A stretch of 64,000 nucleotides of DNA, from the NCBI RefSeq assembly GCF_012927165.1, contig NZ_JABBGA010000007.1, positions 124,001 through 188,000 of the forward strand. The letters run 5' to 3'. Origin of the DNA: Zoogloea dura. GTDB lineage: Bacteria > Pseudomonadota > Gammaproteobacteria > Burkholderiales > Rhodocyclaceae. A program made the translations under genes and the position numbers. The notes below the pieces were generated by a model. It had not been told where the DNA came from. It saw nothing but the letters and a program-made list of their open reading frames with translations, and did no database searches. Positions within the stretch are counted from its first letter, which is position 1. Each line of letters starts with the position of its first letter. Shown here in pieces: positions 1-7,999 of this stretch.

Positions 1-237
1 AGGGCGACCGCGGGTCCGGTCAGTAAAGCGCACAGGAACCGCCTGTCGGGAAGCAAGGGCATCTCGGGATGTGTGATTTCGTGTGGGATCGGGGGGCCGA
101 CAGTTCAGCACATTACCCCGGCCCGAGATTATAGGGGGCCCTCAACCTCCTTCTTGTGGATTAGTGCTCAATATGAGCGTGATGCGATGCACGGCCGCCG
201 CGGGCTCCAAAGGGGCGCCCGCGGCTCCGGCCGGGGC
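1..237. other. Left-edge noncoding stretch
   Basis: No convincing gene is visible in these bases. On the minus strand, ATTATA at 128-133 reads as a TATAAT -10 hexamer that would fire leftward out of the window, but no well-spaced -35 accompanies it. A GC-rich stem-loop lies just after the protease stop codon. In many betaproteobacteria lepA follows the mucD-type protease gene, but no lepA start can be seen here. Confidence 0.4.
197..225 (-). terminator. GC-rich stem-loop after the DegP-type protease gene
   Basis: GCCGCGGGC at 197-205 pairs perfectly with GCCCGCGGC at 217-225 around an 11-base loop, 13 bases past the protease stop codon. There is no T tract on the minus strand, so an intrinsic terminator is only possible; it may simply be a 3'-end protecting hairpin. 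Confidence 0.35.
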
Positions 238-1743
238 TCAGCCCAGCCGCACGGCCATGAAGATCCGGCCGCTGCCACGCTGGACCAGCAGCGCAAAGCG
301 GTTGCCGGCGGCGTCCAGAAGCTTGCGGAACTGCTCCACGCTGGTGATCGCCTGATTGTTGATGCCGAGGATCACGTCGCCGCCCTGCAGTCCGGCCTTG
401 GCTGCAGGGCCGCTGGCGCCTTCTACGACGATGCCGCCCGGCACGCCGAGGCGCGAGGCCTCCTGGGCGCTCAGGGCCCGTCCGGTCAGACCCAGCTTGG
501 CGCTGGGGCTTTCACCCTTGCGGTCGGGGCTGGCTGCGAGGGTCTTCTCGGCCGTCTGCTCGCCCAGGACGACGTTGACCTCGCGGTTCTTGCGGTCACG
601 CCATACCGACAGGCGGACGGTGGTTCCGGGCTTCTGTTCGCCGATGATGCGCGGCAGATCCGCGGAACTGTCCACCTTCTGACCATTGACGGCAATCACG
701 ACGTCGCCCGTTTGCAGGCCACCCTTTTCGGCCGGCGAGCCTGCCTCCACGTTGGCGACCAGCGCACCGGAAGGCTTGTCGAGGCCGAAGTTCTGGGCGA
801 GTTCGGGGTCCAGCCCCTGGATGGTCACGCCGAGGCGGCCGCGGGATACCTTGCCGTACTTCTGCAGCTGGTCCTTGACCTTCAAGGCCACATCGATGGG
901 GATGGCGAAGGAGATGCCCATGAAACCGCCGGAGCGGGAGTAGATCTGGGAGTTGATGCCGATCACTTCACCGGCCAGGTTGAACAGCGGGCCACCGGAG
1001 TTGCCCGGGTTGATGGCCACGTCGGTCTGGATGAAGGGAACGTAGTTTTCGTCGGGGAGGCGCCGGGCCTTGGCGCTGATGATGCCTGCGGTCACGGTGT
1101 TCTCGAAGCCGAAGGGCGAGCCCATCGCCACCACCCATTCGCCGACCTTGCTGCGCTCGGCGTCGCCGGTCTTCACGAAGGGCAGCCCCGTGGCATCGAT
1201 CTTCAGCAGGGCCACGTCGGTGCGCTTGTCGCTGCCGACGACCTTGGCCTTGAAGTCCCGCTTGTCGGTGAGCTTGACGGTGACTTCGGTGGCGCCGTCC
1301 ACCACGTGAGCGTTGGTCAGCACGTAGCCGTCCGCGCTGACGATGAAGCCGGAGCCCACGCCTTGCTGGATCTGCTCGGGGGCCCGGCCGCCCCGGCCGC
1401 CGCCATTGCCCGGGGTGCCGGGGGCAGGGATGCCGAAGCGGCGCAGGAAATCGTAGAAAGGATCGTCGGCGAAGGGGTCTTCACCTGAGGTGGCACCGCC
1501 GCGGGCCACCTTCTGGGTGACGCTGATGTTCACCACCGCGGGGCCGACCTGTTCGACCAGCGCGGAGAAGTCGGGCAGGCCGTAGCGCCCCTGGGAAACC
1601 GGGCCGCTCGCCTGGACGGGGGCCGCCGGTGTGGCGGTGTTGGCCGCATGGGACGGCGAAATGGCGCCTTCCTGCAGGCAGCCGCTCAGGGCCAGGACGA
1701 CGGCAGAGAAAGCAAGGGTGGATTTGACCAAAACGGGTTTCAT
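238..1743 (-). CDS. DegP/MucD-type periplasmic serine endoprotease (lipoprotein signal)
   Basis: This is a 501-residue Do-family protease that degrades or refolds damaged envelope proteins. The ATG at 1743 is preferred over an upstream in-frame one because it opens directly on a signal peptide ending in LSGC, so Cys22 is probably lipidated; Gln at +2 would favour the outer membrane. The trypsin-like domain carries His146 (NAHVV), Asp176 (DKRTD) and Ser249 in GNSGG. Two PDZ domains follow, about residues 290-380 and 400-500. A Gly-rich loop (GTPGNGGGRGGR) sits near residue 110. In relatives the gene follows rpoE-mucAB, which is not present here. The lipid anchor is an inference from the motif; MucD homologues are usually free periplasmic proteins. 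Confidence 0.93.
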   Translation of the reverse strand: MKPVLVKSTLAFSAVVLALSGCLQEGAISPSHAANTATPAAPVQASGPVSQGRYGLPDFSALVEQVGPAVVNISVTQKVARGGATSGEDPFADDPFYDFLRRFGIPAPGTPGNGGGRGGRAPEQIQQGVGSGFIVSADGYVLTNAHVVDGATEVTVKLTDKRDFKAKVVGSDKRTDVALLKIDATGLPFVKTGDAERSKVGEWVVAMGSPFGFENTVTAGIISAKARRLPDENYVPFIQTDVAINPGNSGGPLFNLAGEVIGINSQIYSRSGGFMGISFAIPIDVALKVKDQLQKYGKVSRGRLGVTIQGLDPELAQNFGLDKPSGALVANVEAGSPAEKGGLQTGDVVIAVNGQKVDSSADLPRIIGEQKPGTTVRLSVWRDRKNREVNVVLGEQTAEKTLAASPDRKGESPSAKLGLTGRALSAQEASRLGVPGGIVVEGASGPAAKAGLQGGDVILGINNQAITSVEQFRKLLDAAGNRFALLVQRGSGRIFMAVRLG

Positions 1744-1824
1744 CGGATGCTCCAGTATGTGGCCTGGGAATGGACGGCCGGCGGGGCGTCCTGTTCCTTG
1801 TTTGAACAAGCGCTTACAAAAAGA

Positions 1825-1972
1825 CCCCCACGCTCGCCGCTGCGCGGTTCGCTGCCCCCCAAGGGGGCGCTTTCATCTTGGGGCGGCCCGGCGATGAAAG
1901 GTCCCCCCGCGCTGCCTGCTGCGTGGCTTGCGGGTTCAGGGGCTCTTGTCTTGGGGCGGTCTGGCGATGAAA
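1825..1972. repeat. Intergenic palindromic repeat with a partial second copy
   Basis: Bases 1825-1899 form a compact repeat with internal hairpins: CCCCCC/GGGGG around 1855-1866, and TTTCATC (1871-1877) pairing with GATGAAA (1893-1899). The 24-base tail at 1876-1899 recurs at 1949-1972 with a few changes, giving a direct repeat 73 bases apart. Sequences beginning CCCCCACGCTCGCCGC, followed by a GGGGG hairpin, are familiar to me as dispersed intergenic repeats of Comamonadaceae and Rhodocyclaceae. That is recollection, not a search result. Confidence 0.6.
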
Positions 1973-2052
1973 TGGGGGCGGTGGCCGGGAGTACAAGGGG
2001 GTGGTTTAGGCTGTCGGTGCAGCGCGTCATGTGCTTTCGGCATGGGCGATGT

Positions 2053-2067
2053 ATAGTTAATCTCTAT
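2053..2067 (+). promoter_or_regulatory. OxyR-type operator upstream of oxyR
   Basis: The sequence ATAG-N7-CTAT matches the OxyR consensus ATAGnTnnnAnCTAT at all but one defined base. It ends 19 bases before the oxyR start codon. OxyR is known to repress its own gene in enteric bacteria, so autoregulation is the natural reading. Only one good ATAG/CTAT pair is visible; a full site would have a second one 10 bp away. Confidence 0.6.
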
Positions 2068-2086
2068 CGCAGACAGGGGTGACCCG

Positions 2087-3004
2087 ATGACGTTAACCGA
2101 TCTTCGCTATCTTGTCGCCCTGGCCCGGGAGCGCCATTTCGGCCATGCGGCCGAGCGTTGCAATGTGAGCCAGCCGACCCTGTCGGTGGCGATCAAGAAG
2201 CTCGAGGACGAACTCGCGGTGACGCTCTTCGAGCGCAGTGCGGCAGACGTCAAGATCACCGACATCGGAGCCCGCATCGTGGCTCAGGCCGAAAAGGTGT
2301 TGCTCGAGGCCGGCCAGATCAAGGAGCTCGCCACCGCTGGCCGCGATCCGTTGTCGGGGCCGCTCAAGCTGGGGGTGATCTACACCATCGGGCCCTACCT
2401 GCTGCCCCACCTGATTCCCCGGGTCCATGAGGCTGCGCCCTCCATGCCCCTGCTGATCCAGGAGAACTACACGGCCCGCCTGGCTGAATCGCTCAAGCGT
2501 GGTGATCTGGACGTCATCGTGGTGGCCTTGCCCTTCGAGGAGCCGGGCATCGTCACGCAGGCGGTCTATGACGAGCCCTTCCGGGTCCTGATGCCGGCCG
2601 GCCATGCCTGGGAGAAGGACGAGAGCATCTCCGCCGTGCGCCTGGCCGAGGCGCCTCTGCTGCTGCTCGGGGCCGGCAACTGCTTCCGTGACCAGGTGCT
2701 GGAGGTATGCCCGATGTGCCGCAGCGGTGAGGGCCTGCAGCGCACCCTGGAGGGCAGCTCGCTGGAGACCATCCGCCACATGGTGGCCACCGGGGCCGGC
2801 ATCACGGTGCTGCCGAGCAGCGCGGCCGACCCGCTGCCCGGCGGCAACAGCCTGCTGACGGTGCGCCCCTTCGAGGCGCCGGAGCCCTTCCGGCGGATCG
2901 CCCTGGCCTGGCGGGTCACCTATCCGCGCAGCGGCGCCATCGACGTGATCCGTTCGGCCATTCTCGGCAGCCCCCTGCAGGGGGTTCGCCCGGTCACGCG
3001 CTGA
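2087..3004 (+). CDS. oxyR: Hydrogen peroxide sensor regulator OxyR (LysR family)
   Basis: This is a 305-residue LysR-type regulator that activates peroxide defence genes when oxidised. An N-terminal winged helix-turn-helix (residues 1-60, QPTLSVAIKKLE) precedes the substrate-type sensor domain. The redox switch cysteines fall exactly at the E. coli numbering, Cys199 (GNCFRDQ) and Cys208 (LEVC), which makes OxyR rather than another LysR protein very likely. Cys211 is an extra nearby cysteine. The gene is preceded by an ATAG-N7-CTAT operator and overlaps the convergent folate gene by 11 bases. No catalase or peroxiredoxin gene lies beside it. Confidence 0.95.
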   Translation: MTLTDLRYLVALARERHFGHAAERCNVSQPTLSVAIKKLEDELAVTLFERSAADVKITDIGARIVAQAEKVLLEAGQIKELATAGRDPLSGPLKLGVIYTIGPYLLPHLIPRVHEAAPSMPLLIQENYTARLAESLKRGDLDVIVVALPFEEPGIVTQAVYDEPFRVLMPAGHAWEKDESISAVRLAEAPLLLLGAGNCFRDQVLEVCPMCRSGEGLQRTLEGSSLETIRHMVATGAGITVLPSSAADPLPGGNSLLTVRPFEAPEPFRRIALAWRVTYPRSGAIDVIRSAILGSPLQGVRPVTR

Positions 3005-3632
3005 GCGCCTTTTCGGCACCTGCCTCGGTCACGATCCAGTCCATCGGCTGGTCGTGGTCCTGGGGGTGGACGGTATCCGCGCGGGCCAGTTCGAAGGCCA
3101 CCCCGACGCAGATCGGGGCTGGCCGCAGGGCCGCCAGGGTGCGGTCAAAATAGCCTCCGCCATAGCCCAGCCGGTAGCCGGCCCGGTCGAAGACGTTCAG
3201 CGGAATCAGGACCAGCTCCGGGGTCAGGGCCGCGGCCTCCGCGGGTATTGGAATGCCGTGATGATCCCGCTCCATGACCGCCTCCGGGTACCAGCGCAGG
3301 AAGCGCATCGCCTGGCCGGGTGCGTCCACCACCGGCAGGGCGGCCTCGCGGGCCGCACCGCCGGCCAGCCAGCGGCCAACCCACGCCACCAGGTCCACCT
3401 CGCCCCGCCAGGGCCAGCAGAAGGCCAGGCGTTGCGGCGCAAGCCGGGCGATCAGCGCATCGAGATGGGTTTCGATGAGTCTGGAGTGATGCTGGCGGGC
3501 ATGTTCGGGAAGGGCTTCACGGGCAGCGATGCGTGCTTCCCGCAATGATTTTCGCAGTGCAGCAATTTCCTTGCCGGAATCGGGGCTGGAGTGGGGGAAG
3601 GGCAGGGGCACTATGCTATTCTCCGGCGGCAT
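2994..3632 (-). CDS. 5-formyltetrahydrofolate cyclo-ligase
   Basis: This enzyme converts 5-formyl-THF to 5,10-methenyl-THF with ATP (FAU1/YgfA/MTHFS family). It has about 212 residues. The N-terminal basic helix (LRKSLREAR) and the C-terminal GxGGGYFDRTLA signature (LGYGGGYFDRTL) with PxD-type residues are visible. The start chosen is the ATG at 3632 (MPPENS). A longer in-frame ATG at 3689 would overlap the divergent transglycosylase gene, and neither has a strong ribosome site. The 3' end overlaps oxyR by 11 bases, tail to tail. In E. coli the gene follows the 6S RNA gene; nothing resembling 6S is seen in the short gap here. Confidence 0.9.
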   Translation of the reverse strand: MPPENSIVPLPFPHSSPDSGKEIAALRKSLREARIAAREALPEHARQHHSRLIETHLDALIARLAPQRLAFCWPWRGEVDLVAWVGRWLAGGAAREAALPVVDAPGQAMRFLRWYPEAVMERDHHGIPIPAEAAALTPELVLIPLNVFDRAGYRLGYGGGYFDRTLAALRPAPICVGVAFELARADTVHPQDHDQPMDWIVTEAGAEKALSA

Positions 3633-3682
3633 TTTGGTAGGGCGTAAAGAGATGTAAGGGCTGAGGCGTAAGGGCGTAGAGC

Positions 3683-5671
3683 GTGGCAAATCGTAAGGTG
3701 TTCAAGAATAGCGTGTGGGCCGTGCTGGCGGCAGTGCTGTGGGCCGCGATGCCGGCCGGGGGCGATCCGGGTGACGAGCGCATTCTGCTGGCCCGAGATG
3801 CCGCGCGCAGCGGTGACCGCAACCGTTTGCTGCAGCAGGCCGCACCCACCGGGCATGCGCTCGACCCCTATCCTGAATACTGGCTGCTGGCGTCCCTGGT
3901 GGCCCGGCCGACCGGCGAGGCCGATACCATCCGCATCCGTGATTTCCTGGGCCGGCAGGCCGGCAGCTGGTTGGCGGAAAGGCTCCGTGGCGACTGGCTG
4001 CGGGCCCTCGGCAAGCGCGGCGAGTGGAGCAGCTTTGCAGCGGAGTTCCCGTTCATGGAGCAGCCGGAGCAGGATCTGCGCTGCTACCACTTCCAGGCCC
4101 GTCTCTCCAACGGCGATGGGGCCGTCCTCGACGAAGCGCGCCCGCTGTGGTTCACCCTTTTCGACACGCCCGACAGCTGCATTCCGGTGCTGCAGGCGCT
4201 GGTCCGCGATGGTCGTGTCAATTCCGATGAGATCTGGGGGCGGGTGCGTCGCCTGATGGAGGTCAAGCGCTTCAGCGGCGCCCGCGCAGTGGCTGGGTGG
4301 TTGCCGGCGGACCAGGCTCCGGCCCTGTCCGACCTCGACAAGGTGGGGGCCAATCCGTCCACCTGGCTGGACCGGCTGCCGGTCAATTTTGCAGCGAGCC
4401 GGACTGGCCGCGAGCTGGCCCTGATCGCGCTGGCGCGCCTGTCGCGGGACGATCCGATGGGGGCCTACCTGCGCTATGCGCGGCTCGACGAGCGTCTTTC
4501 TCCCGCCGAACGGGGCTATGCGCTGGGCCAGATCGCCTGGCAGGCGGCGGCGAAACTGGTCCCGGAAGCCCATGAGTGGTTCAAGGCGGCCGGCGATACG
4601 CCTCTGATCGAGGAGCAGGCCGCCTGGCGCGTGCGTGCTGCCCTGCGCGCCGGCGACTGGCGTGCCGTCCGATCCACGGTCGAGGCCATGTCCGCCGCGC
4701 AGCGGGCCTTGCCGGAATGGACCTACTGGCTGGGGCGGGCCTACCAGGCAGCGGGCAACCGTGAGGCGGCGCGGCGCGAGTTCGAGCGGATCGGCGGCCA
4801 CCCGACCTTCTACAGCATCCTCGCTGACGAGGAGCAGGGGCGTGGCTTCACCCTGCCCAGCAAGGCGCGCGCCATCAGCCCGGACGAGCTCGAGCAGGCC
4901 CGTCAGACGCCCGGCCTGCAGCGGGCGCTGGCCCTGTTCCGCCTGGACATGCGCACCGAAGGCACCCGCGAGTGGAACTGGAGCCTGCGCAACCAGGAGG
5001 ATCGTTTCCTGCTGGCGGCAGCCCAGATTGCCTTGCAGCTGGGGATCTACGACCGGGCCATCAATGCCGCCGACAAGACCCGCAACGAGCACGACTACAG
5101 CCTCCGTTACCTGTCGCCCTACCGGGAGCGGATCGAGCCCAATGCGAAGAGCCGCGACCTGGACTCTGCCTGGGTGTATGGCCTGATGCGCCAGGAGAGC
5201 CGTTTCGTGACGGCCGCCCGCTCCAGTGTCGGGGCTCAGGGGCTGATGCAGATCATGCCGTCCACCGGTCAGTGGATTGCCGGCAAGCTCGGCATGAAGG
5301 GCTACAACGTGGGCTGGTTGCGGGATCCGGACACCAACGTGATGTTCGGCACCACTTACATGCGGATGGTGCTGGAAGGGCTGGACAACCACCCGGTGCT
5401 GGCTTCCGCCGCCTATAACGCCGGGCCGGGCCGGGCCAAGCGCTGGAAGGACGCCAAGCCCCTCGAGGGCGCCATCTACGCCGAGACCATCCCGTTCGGC
5501 GAAACCCGCGATTACGTCAAGAAGGTGATGGCCAACGCGGTGATCTACGGTGCGCTCTTCGAAGGGCGGGCGCCGTCCCTCAAGGCGCGCCTCGGTACCA
5601 TTGCCGCGACCAACGGGGATACCTCGAACATGGGCATGGGGAGTCCGGCACCGGGGGCGGGCCTGGAGTAA
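3683..5671 (+). CDS. slt: Soluble lytic murein transglycosylase (Slt70 type)
   Basis: This 662-residue periplasmic enzyme cleaves glycan strands to 1,6-anhydro-muropeptides. It begins with GTG and a signal peptide (VWAVLAAVLWAAMPAGG). A long helical superhelix of U and L domains (about residues 40-480) leads into the lysozyme-like domain. The catalytic Glu is Glu505 in GLMRQESRF, followed by the GAQGLMQIMP and AYNAGPGR motifs that define family 1A. The length matches E. coli Slt70 (about 645). The divergent gap to the folate gene is only 50 bases, so the promoters must overlap. It probably acts independently of its neighbours. Confidence 0.95.
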   Translation: MANRKVFKNSVWAVLAAVLWAAMPAGGDPGDERILLARDAARSGDRNRLLQQAAPTGHALDPYPEYWLLASLVARPTGEADTIRIRDFLGRQAGSWLAERLRGDWLRALGKRGEWSSFAAEFPFMEQPEQDLRCYHFQARLSNGDGAVLDEARPLWFTLFDTPDSCIPVLQALVRDGRVNSDEIWGRVRRLMEVKRFSGARAVAGWLPADQAPALSDLDKVGANPSTWLDRLPVNFAASRTGRELALIALARLSRDDPMGAYLRYARLDERLSPAERGYALGQIAWQAAAKLVPEAHEWFKAAGDTPLIEEQAAWRVRAALRAGDWRAVRSTVEAMSAAQRALPEWTYWLGRAYQAAGNREAARREFERIGGHPTFYSILADEEQGRGFTLPSKARAISPDELEQARQTPGLQRALALFRLDMRTEGTREWNWSLRNQEDRFLLAAAQIALQLGIYDRAINAADKTRNEHDYSLRYLSPYRERIEPNAKSRDLDSAWVYGLMRQESRFVTAARSSVGAQGLMQIMPSTGQWIAGKLGMKGYNVGWLRDPDTNVMFGTTYMRMVLEGLDNHPVLASAAYNAGPGRAKRWKDAKPLEGAIYAETIPFGETRDYVKKVMANAVIYGALFEGRAPSLKARLGTIAATNGDTSNMGMGSPAPGAGLE

Positions 5672-5743
5672 GGTGAGGGGTCGCGGGAATTCTTTCGACC
5701 TGCCCCACTCTGTGTCATCAGAACCACCCTGGAGGATCCCGTC

Positions 5744-6700
5744 ATGAGTCCCGTTCAAACAGTGCTTGTCGTTGGTGGTAGTGGCTTTGTGGGGACGGCA
5801 GTGGCCAGTCGCCTGGTCCAGCAGGGCCTGCGGGTCATCGTGCCGACCCGTCGCCTCGACCGTGCCCGTCATTTGCTGACCCTGCCCACCGCCGAGGTCG
5901 TGGAGGCCGATGTCTTCGATCCGGCCGCGCTGACCCGCCTGATGCAAGGGGTGGATGCCGTGGTGAGCCTGGTGGGGGTGCTGCATTCGCGGTCGGGCGT
6001 ACCCTATGGGCCCGACTTTGCGCGTGCCCACGTGGAATTGCCCACCCGTCTGGTTGCTGCGGCCCGGGAGGCCGGGGTCGGGCGGATCGTGCATGTGAGT
6101 GCCCTCGGTGCGCGTGCCGACGGCCCTTCTGAGTACCAGCGTTCCAAGGCAGCCGGGGAGGCGGCGATCCGGGCCGGCAGCCCCGAGGTGGCCTGGACCA
6201 TCCTGCGTCCTTCCGTGATCTTCGGGCCGGGCGACAGCTTCCTGAACCTCTTCGCCAGCCTGCTCCGGCGTTTTCCAGTGATGCCCCTGGGCGGTGCCAC
6301 GGCACGTTTCCAGCCGGTGTACGTGGAGGACGTCGCGGCGGTGGTGGCCGAAAGCCTGCAGCGGGTGGATGCCTGTGGCCAGACCTTCGAGCTGGCCGGG
6401 CCGCAGGAGTACACCCTGCGCGAGCTGGTGGAGTACGTGGGCGACCTGACCGGTTTCCGGCGTCCGGTACTGCCCTTGCCCGAAGGGCTGGCGATGCTGC
6501 AGGCAGGCTTCCTGGAGATGCTCCCGATGAAGCTGATGAGCCGGGACAACGTGTTGTCGATGCGGGCGCCGAACGTGGCCGAGGGGCCGCCCCAGCCCTG
6601 GGGACGGGAGCCCACTCCGCTCGAGGCCGTGGCGCCGGCTTACCTGGGCAAGGCCAACAAGCGTTCCCGCTACGCCGCTTTCCAGGTGCATCGTCCGTGA
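5744..6700 (+). CDS. NDUFA9-like NAD(P)-binding protein (atypical SDR)
   Basis: This is a 318-residue extended/atypical short-chain dehydrogenase of the group annotated as complex I NDUFA9 subunit family in bacteria. The Rossmann motif GGSGFVG sits at residues 11-17, and YQRSK occupies the active-site Tyr/Lys region. A good ribosome site (GGAGG) lies 8 bases before the ATG. It shares a 4-base overlap with cca and so is probably co-transcribed. In mitochondria the homologue binds NADPH structurally in complex I; whether this copy does so is unknown, since no nuo genes lie here. Confidence 0.88.
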   Translation: MSPVQTVLVVGGSGFVGTAVASRLVQQGLRVIVPTRRLDRARHLLTLPTAEVVEADVFDPAALTRLMQGVDAVVSLVGVLHSRSGVPYGPDFARAHVELPTRLVAAAREAGVGRIVHVSALGARADGPSEYQRSKAAGEAAIRAGSPEVAWTILRPSVIFGPGDSFLNLFASLLRRFPVMPLGGATARFQPVYVEDVAAVVAESLQRVDACGQTFELAGPQEYTLRELVEYVGDLTGFRRPVLPLPEGLAMLQAGFLEMLPMKLMSRDNVLSMRAPNVAEGPPQPWGREPTPLEAVAPAYLGKANKRSRYAAFQVHRP

Positions 6701-7953
6701 AGATCTACTGCGTTGGCGGAGCCATCCGCGACGAACTGCTGGGGCAACCCGTCAAGGACCGGGACTGGGTCGTAGTCGGGGCCACGCCGGAGGCCCTCCT
6801 GGCCGAGGGGTTCCGGCCGGTCGGCAAGGATTTTCCGGTATTCCTGCACCCGCGGAGCCAGGAGGAATACGCTCTGGCGCGCACCGAGCGCAAGACTGCG
6901 CCGGGCTATGCCGGTTTCGTCTTCCATACCGATGCCTCGGTCAGCCTCGAGGAAGACCTGGCGCGCCGCGACCTGACCATCAATGCCATGGCCCGCGGGC
7001 CCGACGGTGAGCTGGTGGACCCGTATGGCGGGCAGGCCGATCTGGCCGCGCGGGTGTTCCGCCATGTGAGCCCGGCCTTTGCCGAGGATCCGGTGCGCAT
7101 CCTGCGGCTGGCGCGCTTTGCGGCACGCTTCGCCGATTTCCGGGTGGCCCCGGAGACCCTGGCGCTGATGCGGGCCATGGTGGCGGACGGGGAGGTCGAT
7201 GCCCTGGTGCCCGAGCGGGTCTGGCAGGAGCTGGCCAAAGGCCTGATGGAGGCGCGCCCCTCGCGCATGCTCGAGGTGCTCCGCGAGTGCGGCGCGCTGG
7301 CCCGCCTGCTGCCCGAGTTCGACCGCCTGTTCGGCGTGCCCCAGCCGGCCGCGCACCATCCGGAGATCGACTGCGGGATCCACGCGCTGCTGGTGATCGA
7401 TGCGGCGGCGCAGGCCGGTCATCCCCTGCCTGTCCGCTTTGCCTGCCTGCTCCACGACCTGGGTAAAGGCGTCACGCCCGGCCATGTGCTGCCGCATCAC
7501 TATGGCCATGAGGCCGCCAGCGAACGCCTGGCCCGCCAGGTCTGCGAGCGCCTGAAGAGCCCGTCCGACTGCCGCGATCTGGCCCTGATGACGGCCCGCG
7601 AGCATGGCATCGTGCACCAGGCCTTGCAGCTGCGGCCGGAAACCATGGTCAAGCTGATCGAGCGTTGCGACGGCCTCCGCCGGCCCGAACGCTTCGTGGC
7701 CATGCTCGACGCCTGCGTCTGTGATGCCCGGGGGCGGGCCGGCTTCGAGGCACGGCCTTATCCGCAGCAGCAGCATCTGCTGGATGCCTTGGCCGCCGTG
7801 CGCGGGGTGGACGCGGGGGCCATCGCCCGCGGCCTGGCGGACAAGTCGAAAATCGCCGAGTCGGTCCATGCGGCTCGGGTGGCGGCCGTGAAAGCCCGGC
7901 CATCGGACAAGGACACCAAGATTGACAGTTTCTCCGCCGGAGAGCGTCAGTAA
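6697..7953 (+). CDS. cca: Multifunctional CCA tRNA nucleotidyltransferase
   Basis: This 418-residue enzyme adds or repairs the 3' CCA of tRNAs and, in this long gammaproteobacteria-like form, also has phosphohydrolase activity. Class II pol-beta motifs are clear: GGAIRDELLG near the N terminus and the metal-binding DRDW. The RRDLTINAMA flexible-loop motif follows. The C-terminal HD domain shows HALLVIDAA and LLHDLGKG, which mark the long form. The gene starts with GTG and overlaps the preceding stop by 4 bases (GTGA), indicating translational coupling. Confidence 0.96.
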   Translation: MKIYCVGGAIRDELLGQPVKDRDWVVVGATPEALLAEGFRPVGKDFPVFLHPRSQEEYALARTERKTAPGYAGFVFHTDASVSLEEDLARRDLTINAMARGPDGELVDPYGGQADLAARVFRHVSPAFAEDPVRILRLARFAARFADFRVAPETLALMRAMVADGEVDALVPERVWQELAKGLMEARPSRMLEVLRECGALARLLPEFDRLFGVPQPAAHHPEIDCGIHALLVIDAAAQAGHPLPVRFACLLHDLGKGVTPGHVLPHHYGHEAASERLARQVCERLKSPSDCRDLALMTAREHGIVHQALQLRPETMVKLIERCDGLRRPERFVAMLDACVCDARGRAGFEARPYPQQQHLLDALAAVRGVDAGAIARGLADKSKIAESVHAARVAAVKARPSDKDTKIDSFSAGERQ

Positions 7954-7999
7954 TACCGCCTTGGGCATGCCGGTTTGCGGCCTACAATGCCGCCCACTC

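Larger units (their letters stand above)
1744..2086. other. Divergent protease/oxyR intergenic region
   Basis: This 343-base gap between divergent genes contains no credible ORF. It holds a repeat element at 1825-1972 and, next to oxyR, an OxyR-like operator at 2053-2067. The promoters of both genes must lie here, but no -35/-10 pair of good quality is obvious. Confidence 0.6.

Noticed and set aside
1-237. A short minus-strand coding start after an AAGGAGG-like sequence near 150
   Set aside because: The frame that follows (TTG start) stops after about ten codons.
3633-3690. Short GCGTAAG-like repeats in the gap before slt
   Set aside because: Only three loose copies at irregular spacing; too short to separate from chance.
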